Shown here: positions 1-5,879 of the stretch, one piece after another
Numbering within the stretch: position 1 is the first letter of the stretch
How the letters are laid out: every line of letters begins with the position of its first letter
Source of the DNA: SIG440 sp045645905
GTDB taxonomy: Bacteria; Bacillota; Clostridia; Monoglobales; Monoglobaceae
DNA: 26,487 bases
Direction of reading: 5' to 3'
NCBI GenBank assembly: GCA_045645905.1
Contig: JAZRJT010000075.1
Location: forward strand, 1 to 26,487
Notes under the pieces: model-generated
Seen by the model: only the letters and a program-made list of their open reading frames with translations
What the model was told of the DNA's origin: nothing
Databases searched by the model: none
Translations under genes and position numbers: made by a program

Positions 1-32
1 AGGATGCTTTGATATACGAAAAAAATCTTTAA
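1..32 (+). CDS. rimI: Probable ribosomal protein alanine N-acetyltransferase RimI, C-terminal end only
   Basis: Only about nine codons and a stop are present. Read from base 3, they give D-A-L-I-Y-E-K-N-L and TAA at 30-32. Two things suggest RimI, the GNAT enzyme that acetylates the N-terminus of ribosomal protein S18. First, RimI proteins typically end in a short tract of the type D-A-(I/L)-x-(M/Y)-x-K-x-L. Second, rimI very often sits directly upstream of tsaD in Firmicutes, in the tsaE-tsaB-rimI-tsaD order. The stop lies 19 bases before the tsaD start, as expected of an operon. The call rests on a very short peptide plus context, so another upstream gene is possible. Confidence 0.45.
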   Translation, partial: DALIYEKNL

Positions 33-51
33 CAGGGAGGATTTTAAAAAA

Positions 52-1059
52 GTGAAATTAATACTTGGAATAGAAAGTTCATGTGATGAAACAGCAGCGG
101 CAGTCGTAAAAGACGGCAGAGAGGTTTTATCAAATGTTATAAATACACAAATTGATGTGCATAAGCTTTATGGGGGCGTTGTCCCTGAAATTGCGTCAAG
201 AAAGCATATTGAAACCATTGACAGGGTAGTAGATGAAGCTTTAAAAGAAGCAGGAGTAACTTTAGATGACATTGAGGCTATTGCCGTAACAAACGGCCCC
301 GGACTTGTGGGAGCGTTACTTGTTGGGGTATCTTGTGCAAAGGCTCTGGCATATGGTGCAAAAAAACCTTTAGTTGGTGTACATCACATAAAAGGGCATA
401 TTATGGCAAACTTTTTGGCACATAAGGATTTAAAGCCGCCTTTTGTATGCCTTGTGGCATCGGGCGGACACAGTCATATAGTATATGTCAAGGATTATAA
501 TACTTATCAGGTTCTTGCAAAAACCAATGACGATGCGGCGGGCGAAGCCTTTGACAAGGTTTCAAGAGTTCTGGGGCTTGGATACCCCGGTGGTCCTGCT
601 ATTCAGAAATGTGCTCAGTCGGGCAATCCCGATGCTATAAAATTTCCCCGAGTGAATATGGGTGATGATGGTTTTGATTTCAGCTTCAGCGGAGTTAAAA
701 CTGCAGTTATAAATTACATTCACAATGCAGAGCAAAAAGGTCTTAAAATAAACAAGCCAGATGTTGCGGCATCCTTTCAGGAGGCGGTGACAGATGTACT
801 TAGCCGGCATCTTATAGAATGTGCAAAGAAGTATAATGTAAAACAAATTGCTCTTGCCGGCGGTGTTGCGGCAAATAAGGCTCTACGCGAAAGGGTAGAG
901 ACTTTGGCGGTAAAAAGTGGTATGACTTTTGCTTGCCCTTCAATGTCACTCTGCACAGATAATGCAGCTATGATTGGCTGTGCCGCATACTATGAGTATC
1001 AGGCAGGAGTTCTTGCAGATATGTCGCTTAACGCTGTGGCAAATCTACCTTTGGGTTAG
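52..1059 (+). CDS. tsaD: tRNA N6-adenosine threonylcarbamoyltransferase TsaD
   Basis: TsaD transfers the threonylcarbamoyl group from TC-AMP to A37 of ANN-decoding tRNAs, working with TsaB and TsaE in the cytoplasm. The 335 residues match the usual family length. The ASKHA-fold start (L-G-I-E-S-S-C-D-E-T, about residues 5-14) is intact. So are the metal-binding H112 and H116 in V-H-H-I-K-G-H, the S-G-G-H-S loop and the G-Y-P-G-G-P segment. A late D-N-A-A-M-I-G motif supplies the C-terminal metal ligand. The start is GTG at 52, with an AGGGAGG ribosome binding site at 34-40. It probably continues an operon from upstream (rimI). Its TAG stop overlaps the TAA stop of the convergent spoIIR by four bases, and no terminator lies between them. 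Confidence 0.96.
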   Translation: MKLILGIESSCDETAAAVVKDGREVLSNVINTQIDVHKLYGGVVPEIASRKHIETIDRVVDEALKEAGVTLDDIEAIAVTNGPGLVGALLVGVSCAKALAYGAKKPLVGVHHIKGHIMANFLAHKDLKPPFVCLVASGGHSHIVYVKDYNTYQVLAKTNDDAAGEAFDKVSRVLGLGYPGGPAIQKCAQSGNPDAIKFPRVNMGDDGFDFSFSGVKTAVINYIHNAEQKGLKINKPDVAASFQEAVTDVLSRHLIECAKKYNVKQIALAGGVAANKALRERVETLAVKSGMTFACPSMSLCTDNAAMIGCAAYYEYQAGVLADMSLNAVANLPLG

Positions 1060-1679
1060 AAAAAGTTTTGAAAAATTTCAACAAGCTTGAATCTTATTTC
1101 TACCGGCACAGATTCAGACCTTTCGGTTATAAGGCGGTATTCGGATGGCGAAAGACTTTCTTTAAGTTGTTTTTTGGCATCATCGGGCATTGCCACAATT
1201 CCGTCGGTAAAGCAAAGGGGCGGATACATAACGCACCACCAGTTTTCACCTTGTGAATCGCCTATGCGGATGTTTACGGCATTGTATCTGCCTTTTGGCA
1301 GAGCTATATTTCCGTAAACCTTGGTGGGAAAGTTGGTTTCACCCACATCTACTGATACATCATAGTCAAAGCCAAGACGGCGGATTTCTGCCTCGGCAAT
1401 TGTTTTAATATAGTCGGTATTTTCACGGGCAAGCTTGAGTGCCTGATTGGGATTTGATGACTGACTGAAAATATGAGAAGTGCCACGCAAGATGCGGTCA
1501 CGAACCTGAAGTTTCAGACTTTGGTCAAGGTCAGAGTCACTGTTTGCTACAATATGCAAACGGACAACCGAATTTGCAATATCTGTACCTGCAGACTTTG
1601 CATAGGACAAAATAATGGTGAATAAAAGTGTAAGAGTGATAAATAATGCAAAAAAACGTGTTTTGTTTATGTAATGCAT
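1056..1679 (-). CDS. spoIIR: Stage II sporulation protein R (SpoIIR)
   Basis: SpoIIR is made in the forespore under sigma-F and secreted into the intermembrane space. There it triggers the SpoIIGA protease to process pro-sigma-E in the mother cell. The protein has an N-terminal hydrophobic segment (about residues 6-25), the family block V-R-L-H-I-V-A-N-S-D-S followed by Q-x-L-K-L-Q-V-R-D, and the conserved N-W-W-C-V-M-Y-P-P-L-C-F box. I chose ATG at 1679 (M-H-Y-I-N-K, 207 residues) over the longer ATG at 1697. An AAAGGA site sits nine bases upstream of the former, and the first ATG would lie within that site. It is the only minus-strand gene, wedged between tsaD and ddl. A sigma-F-like promoter precedes it. 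The sequence supports a sporulating organism. Confidence 0.93.
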   Translation of the reverse strand: MHYINKTRFFALFITLTLLFTIILSYAKSAGTDIANSVVRLHIVANSDSDLDQSLKLQVRDRILRGTSHIFSQSSNPNQALKLARENTDYIKTIAEAEIRRLGFDYDVSVDVGETNFPTKVYGNIALPKGRYNAVNIRIGDSQGENWWCVMYPPLCFTDGIVAMPDDAKKQLKESLSPSEYRLITERSESVPVEIRFKLVEIFQNFF

Positions 1680-1688
1680 AGTTAAATT

Positions 1689-1694
1689 TCCTTT
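1689..1694 (-). promoter_or_regulatory. Ribosome binding site that sets the spoIIR start
   Basis: On the minus strand AAAGGA lies nine bases before ATG at 1679. The alternative ATG at 1697 is immediately upstream of this site and has no good Shine-Dalgarno of its own, so the shorter protein is preferred. Confidence 0.7.
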
Positions 1695-1717
1695 CATGTA
1701 GATTTTGGTTGCAAGGA

Positions 1718-1747
1718 AAGTTTTGACAAGGTTTTGTTGATTTATAC
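1718..1747 (-). promoter_or_regulatory. Sigma-F-like promoter of spoIIR
   Basis: Read on the minus strand, GTATA (plus 1743-1747) is separated by exactly 15 bases from GTCAAAACTT (plus 1718-1727). The sigma-F consensus known from Bacillus is GYATA, about 15 bases, then GGNNANAHTR. The -35 matches fully. The -10 matches at most fixed positions, with T for the second G and T for the final purine. It lies about 40 bases upstream of the spoIIR start. The agreement between motif, spacing and gene makes a forespore promoter likely, though no experiment supports it here. Sigma-G recognises a similar -35 and cannot be excluded. Confidence 0.5.
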
Positions 1748-1750
1748 ATA

Positions 1751-1779
1751 TTGATTTTTTTGATGTTGTAGTTTAAAAT
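1751..1779 (+). promoter_or_regulatory. Sigma-A promoter upstream of ddl
   Basis: TTGATT at 1751-1756 and TAAAAT at 1774-1779 are separated by 17 bases, a near-consensus housekeeping promoter. It lies about 25 bases before the ddl start and is the only good promoter seen before the long run of plus-strand genes that ends with rho. It abuts the divergent sigma-F-like element of spoIIR. Confidence 0.75.
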
Positions 1780-1803
1780 TATCTTAGATAGGAATGATTA
1801 ACA

Positions 1804-2859
1804 ATGAAAAAACTTAATGTTTGTGTGCTTTTTGGCGGTGTATCAAGCGAACATACCGTGTCCGAGGTTTCGGCATCGGCTGTGCTTGACAATATTGACC
1901 GCGATAAGTATGAAGTTTTCCCAGTGGGCATAACCAATGACGGAAAATGGCTTTTGTACGATGGTGAGATTGAAAATATAAGAAATCACACATGGGAAAG
2001 CGGAAAGACCGTTCCGGCTATACTTTCGCCCGACAGATGCGATAAAGCTTTGGTTACCTTTGGAGATGCCGGAATTGAAAAGATTAAAGTAGATGTTGTA
2101 TACCCTGTTCTTCACGGCAAAAATGGTGAAGACGGCACAGTTCAGGGTCTATGTGAGCTTGCGGGAATTCCGTATGTGGGCAGTGGAGTTATCGGCAGTG
2201 CCGCTTGTATGGATAAATGTATAGCAAAAATTCTGTTTGAAAAGGCGGAAATTCCTCAGGCAGACTGGGTGGAATTAAAGCTTGGCGACAAGGTTGATTT
2301 TGAACAGATTGAAACAAAGCTTGGTTATCCCTGTTTTATAAAGCCATCGTCGGCAGGCTCGTCGGTTGGTGTAACCAAGGCGTCAAATCGTGATGAACTG
2401 CAAGACGGCATAAAGCTGGCACTGGAGCACGATTATAAAGTGCTTATCGAGGAGGCTATTGATGCCCGTGAGGTTGAGTGTGGGGTAATGGGCAATCTTG
2501 ACCCTGTGACAGCCAATGTTCTTGGTGAAATTATGCCTGCAAACGAGTTTTATGACTTTGATGCCAAGTATAAGGATGCAGACTCAAAACTGATTATTCC
2601 GGCTAATGTAGATAATGAAACCGAGGCTAAGATTAAAGAACTTGCAAAGCGTGCATACAAAATTTGTGAGTGCCGAGGTCACTCCCGTGTTGATTTCTTT
2701 ATTGACAGACGTGACGGCAGACTTGTTTTAAACGAAATAAATACAATTCCGGGCTTTACCCCGATAAGTATGTACCCCAAGGTTTGGGAGCATTCGGGAA
2801 TGCCAATGCGTGATGTAATTGATAAGCATATTGAGCTTGCACTGGGCAGAGAGGATTAG
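1804..2859 (+). CDS. ddl: D-alanine--D-alanine ligase
   Basis: Ddl joins two D-alanines using ATP, making the dipeptide that MurF adds to the peptidoglycan precursor. The 351 residues show the N-terminal F-G-G-V-S-S-E-H motif (about 10-17), the A-G-S-S-V-G-V ATP-binding loop and the E-V-E-C strand. The C-terminal ATP-grasp end has D-F-F-I-D, then N-E-I-N-T-I-P-G-F-T. The omega loop reads F-Y-D-F-D-A-K-Y, so Tyr256 occupies the position that is Tyr in D-Ala-D-Ala ligases and Phe in D-Ala-D-Lac ligases of intrinsically vancomycin-resistant lactobacilli. The predicted product is therefore D-Ala-D-Ala. An AGGAA ribosome binding site precedes ATG 1804. It is the first gene after the sigma-A promoter and is followed five bases later by murI. 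Confidence 0.96.
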   Translation: MKKLNVCVLFGGVSSEHTVSEVSASAVLDNIDRDKYEVFPVGITNDGKWLLYDGEIENIRNHTWESGKTVPAILSPDRCDKALVTFGDAGIEKIKVDVVYPVLHGKNGEDGTVQGLCELAGIPYVGSGVIGSAACMDKCIAKILFEKAEIPQADWVELKLGDKVDFEQIETKLGYPCFIKPSSAGSSVGVTKASNRDELQDGIKLALEHDYKVLIEEAIDAREVECGVMGNLDPVTANVLGEIMPANEFYDFDAKYKDADSKLIIPANVDNETEAKIKELAKRAYKICECRGHSRVDFFIDRRDGRLVLNEINTIPGFTPISMYPKVWEHSGMPMRDVIDKHIELALGRED

Positions 2860-2864
2860 GAGAA

Positions 2865-3671
2865 ATGGATAACCGGCCAATCGGCGTTTTTGATTCGGGT
2901 CTTGGGGGCCTGACCTGCGTAAAGGAAATAATGAAGATAATGCCAAATGAAGATGTTATCTATTTTGGTGACACAGGCAGAGTTCCGTATGGAACAAGAG
3001 ATAGAGATACCCTGCTTAAATATGTTCGTCAGGATATCAGATTTCTTGAAACCTTTGATATAAAAATGATAATAATAGCTTGCGGAACAGCAAGCAGTGC
3101 GGCACTTCCGTGTATTTCAAGCGAATTCGGTACCGAAATTATTGGTGTTGTCGAGCCTGCTGTGCGTGCGGCGGTAAAGGCAACAAAGAGCAAACGGATT
3201 GGTGTTTTAGGAACAACAGGAACAATAAAAAGCGGCAAATATCCCGAATATATTAAGAGTATCTGTCCTGATGCAGAAGTGTTTCAGAAGGCGTGCCCGA
3301 TGTTTGTTCCACTTGTTGAAAATGGCTATACAGACAACGAGGTTACAAGGATTATAGCCCGTGAATACCTTGAAGAAATAAAGAAATGCAATGTGGATAC
3401 TCTTATTCTGGGCTGCACACATTATCCGCTTATTAAGTCGGTAATTGGTGAAATTATGGGCAAAGATGTTGTTCTTATTGATTCGGGTGCGGCTGCGGCT
3501 GACTTTGCGTTTGAACAGCTGAAGGGCTGTGATATGCTGAGTGATAAAAATAGGAGCAGCTGTAAGTATTTTGTAAGTGACTCTGCAGCTGACTTTGCAA
3601 AGCTTGGCGGTATGTTTTTAACCCGACCAATTGATGAAAGTGTCGGTAAGGTTGACATTGAAAAGTATTAG
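2865..3671 (+). CDS. murI: Glutamate racemase
   Basis: MurI interconverts L- and D-glutamate, supplying the D-Glu that MurD adds to the peptidoglycan stem peptide. The 268-residue protein has the family start I-G-V-F-D-S-G-L-G-G-L-T (6-17), F-G-D-T-G-R-V-P-Y-G (34-43), and both catalytic cysteines: C73 in A-C-G-T-A-S and C184 in L-G-C-T-H-Y-P-L. The residue after the first cysteine is usually Asn (A-C-N-T); here it is Gly74. Both acid/base residues and H186 are intact, so I expect an active enzyme. It lies five bases after ddl. GGAG is very close to ATG 2865; GAGAGGA inside ddl, about ten bases away, probably serves as the binding site. Both genes feed cell-wall D-amino acids. Confidence 0.94.
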   Translation: MDNRPIGVFDSGLGGLTCVKEIMKIMPNEDVIYFGDTGRVPYGTRDRDTLLKYVRQDIRFLETFDIKMIIIACGTASSAALPCISSEFGTEIIGVVEPAVRAAVKATKSKRIGVLGTTGTIKSGKYPEYIKSICPDAEVFQKACPMFVPLVENGYTDNEVTRIIAREYLEEIKKCNVDTLILGCTHYPLIKSVIGEIMGKDVVLIDSGAAAADFAFEQLKGCDMLSDKNRSSCKYFVSDSAADFAKLGGMFLTRPIDESVGKVDIEKY

Positions 3672-3686
3672 ATAAGGTGAGGATAA

Positions 3687-4118
3687 ATGGAAAATAACGC
3701 AATGATATATCTTAAAACTCTGCAATCGGTTGACGGCGAGAATAAGACAGATGAAATAGAGCTCCAGACCAAGGGGACATTTGCATTTAAAAACAATAAG
3801 TTTTATATTATATATGAAGAAAGCGAGCTTACAGGCTTTGAGGATACCACAACAACAATCAAGGTATCGGATGATGCGGTGTGTATGACGCGAAAAGGTA
3901 AATATAACAGCCGTATGGAATTTCGTCCCGGTGAAAAATGCTTATGCAACTATAACACACCATTCGGTGTAATTCCTGTGGGTGTAAACCCAATATCGGT
4001 TGAAAATAATTTAAGTGAAAAGGGTGGCAATCTTGCCATTGAATATATCCTTGATATAGATAATAATGATTACCTTGTTAACCGACTGAAATTGACGGTT
4101 GACAGAATTGTATCATAA
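3687..4118 (+). CDS. DUF1934 (YwiB-type) calycin-like beta-barrel protein
   Basis: This 143-residue protein has no signal peptide or membrane segment. It is dominated by alternating beta-strand patterns, as expected of the small calycin-like barrel of DUF1934. Features typical of the family are the N-terminal L-K-T-L-Q-S-V-D-G-E stretch, the Y-E-E-S-E-L-T-G core and the F-x-P-G-E region, followed by T-P-F-G near residues 91-94. In Bacillus the family member ywiB precedes argS, and the same order is seen here. The molecular role is unknown; a regulatory or ligand-binding role linked to the neighbouring synthetase is only a guess. It has a good binding site (AAGGTGAGG) before ATG 3687. Confidence 0.85.
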   Translation: MENNAMIYLKTLQSVDGENKTDEIELQTKGTFAFKNNKFYIIYEESELTGFEDTTTTIKVSDDAVCMTRKGKYNSRMEFRPGEKCLCNYNTPFGVIPVGVNPISVENNLSEKGGNLAIEYILDIDNNDYLVNRLKLTVDRIVS

Positions 4119-4154
4119 AACAAAGGAAAATTTTTTCGTCGCACAGCGGCAGAA

Positions 4155-4160
4155 TGGAGA
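4155..4160 (+). promoter_or_regulatory. Ribosome binding site that sets the argS start
   Basis: TGGAGA lies five bases before ATG at 4166. The in-frame ATG at 4154 overlaps this site and has no Shine-Dalgarno of its own, so translation most likely begins at 4166. Confidence 0.65.
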
Positions 4161-4165
4161 TAGAT

Positions 4166-5866
4166 ATGAGTATTATAGAAAATTCAAAAAAGAAAATCGG
4201 ACAAGCAATAGCACAGGCTTTTGAGAAGGCGGTAAATGATGGTGCTCTTACTGCACCCGCAGAGGTTAATGTTGCTGAAAAAATTCAGCTGGAAGTCCCC
4301 AAGGATGAACAGCACGGCGATTTTGCCTGCAATATTGCAATGCTTCTTGCAAAGGAATTGCGTATGCCCCCAAGAAAAATTGCCGAGGCGATTGCGACAG
4401 GTATTGAAACAGGTGGTGAAATTGAAAAAGTAGAGGTTGCCGGGGCAGGCTTTATCAATTTTTATCTGTCAAATGCCAGACTTTATAATGTTATGTCTGA
4501 AATTGAGGAAAAAGGCAGCGACTACGGCAAAATTGAAATGGGCAAGGGCAAAAAGGTTATGGTTGAGTTTGTAAGTGCAAACCCGACAGGCCCTATGCAT
4601 ATGGGAAATGCCCGCGGCGGTGCACTTGGTGACTGTATGGCAAGTGTGCTTGAATATGCAGGCTATGATGTAACCCGTGAATTTTATGTAAACGATGCAG
4701 GCAACCAGATTGAGAAGTTTGGTAAGTCTTTAGAGGCAAGATATATTCAGCAGTTAAAGGGTGAAGACGCAATTGAATTCCCCGAGGACGGCTATCACGG
4801 TGATGACATAACCGAGCACGCAAAGACATTTATTGCAATCGAGGGCGACAAGTATCTTGACACATCTTCCGAGGAAAGAAAGGCTGCATTGGTTGGCTAT
4901 GCCCTTGAAAAGAATGTAAATTATTTAAAAACCGACCTTGAAAAATACCGTATCTTTTATGATGTGTGGTTTCGTGAGAGCGAACTTCATAAATCAGGTA
5001 AGGTTCAGGAGGCTATTGACCGCCTGACAAAAGCCGGTTACACCTATGAGGAAGACGGCGCAATATGGATTAACTGTGAAAAGATGGGACTCGAGAAGAA
5101 TGAGGTGCTTGTTCGCAACAATGGTATTCCCACATACTTTGCGGCGGATATTGCATATCACATCAACAAAATTGAAACCCGTGGTTATGACCTTTGTATT
5201 GACGTATGGGGCGCAGACCATCATGGCCACGTTGCCAGAATGAAGGCGGCTCTTGCGGCTTGCGGAATCGACCCTGATAAATTTGAAGTTTCATTGATGC
5301 AGCTTGTTCGTCTTACACGTGACGGCGAGGCTGTAAGAATGTCAAAGCGTACAGGTAAAGCAATCACCCTGACTGACCTTTTGGAAGATGTTTCGGTTGA
5401 TGCAGCAAGATTTTTGTTTAATATGCGTATGGCGGGCAGTCATCTTGATTTTGACCTTGATTTGGCTGTTAAGCAGGAAAGCGAAAACCCTGTATATTAT
5501 GTTCAGTATGCACACGCAAGAATTTGCAGTATTATAAGAGTGCTGAGCGAAGAAGGAATTACAGTAAAGAATTTCAATGAAATCTCTCCCGAGGTTCTTT
5601 GCGAAAAGGAAGAAATTGCACTTCTTAAAAAGCTTTGCGACCTTCCCGAAGAAATCAAAGCGGCGGCTGAAACACGTGAACCTGCGCGCATTACAAGATA
5701 TGTTATGGATTTGGCATCGGCGTTCCATACCTTCTATAACGCTTGCCGTGTTAAGGTAGAGGACAAAGACCTGATGAATGCACGTCTTAAGCTGGTTGAC
5801 AGCACAAGAATTGTAATTCAGGGCGTGCTGAAAATGCTTAAAATCACTGCACCTGACAAGATGTAA
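4166..5866 (+). CDS. argS: Arginyl-tRNA synthetase
   Basis: ArgS is the class I synthetase that charges tRNA-Arg with arginine. From ATG 4166 it has 566 residues, normal for the family. An N-terminal additional domain (about 1-95) carries the H-G-D-F-A-C-N motif. The catalytic domain has N-P-T-G-P-M-H-M-G-N-A-R-G-G, where the HIGH-box positions read H145-M-G-N148. The KMSKS equivalent is R391-M-S-K-R395 followed by T-G-K-A. A helical DALR anticodon-binding domain fills about 455-566, with V-Q-Y-A-H-A-R at its start. The last position of the HIGH box is Asn instead of His; I treat this as a lineage variant. It follows the DUF1934 gene after a gap of about 47 bases, too short for a T-box leader. 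Confidence 0.96.
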   Translation: MSIIENSKKKIGQAIAQAFEKAVNDGALTAPAEVNVAEKIQLEVPKDEQHGDFACNIAMLLAKELRMPPRKIAEAIATGIETGGEIEKVEVAGAGFINFYLSNARLYNVMSEIEEKGSDYGKIEMGKGKKVMVEFVSANPTGPMHMGNARGGALGDCMASVLEYAGYDVTREFYVNDAGNQIEKFGKSLEARYIQQLKGEDAIEFPEDGYHGDDITEHAKTFIAIEGDKYLDTSSEERKAALVGYALEKNVNYLKTDLEKYRIFYDVWFRESELHKSGKVQEAIDRLTKAGYTYEEDGAIWINCEKMGLEKNEVLVRNNGIPTYFAADIAYHINKIETRGYDLCIDVWGADHHGHVARMKAALAACGIDPDKFEVSLMQLVRLTRDGEAVRMSKRTGKAITLTDLLEDVSVDAARFLFNMRMAGSHLDFDLDLAVKQESENPVYYVQYAHARICSIIRVLSEEGITVKNFNEISPEVLCEKEEIALLKKLCDLPEEIKAAAETREPARITRYVMDLASAFHTFYNACRVKVEDKDLMNARLKLVDSTRIVIQGVLKMLKITAPDKM

Positions 5867-5879
5867 GGAGAGGTATTCC

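Noticed and set aside
4092..4121. TTGACG with a downstream TAAAAC as an argS promoter
   Set aside because: The spacing is 18 and the -10 match is poor. It lies inside the DUF1934 coding region, and the perfect TTGACA next to it has no -10 at 16-18 bases.
4133..4152. CGT(C)GCACAGCGG also seen near 5937, as a possible repeat
   Set aside because: The match is about a dozen bases with a one-base difference, one copy encodes the S41 signal peptide, and there is no third copy. Chance.
4119..4165. Possible T-box leader upstream of argS
   Set aside because: Only 47 bases separate the genes, far shorter than a T-box, with no specifier loop or terminator.
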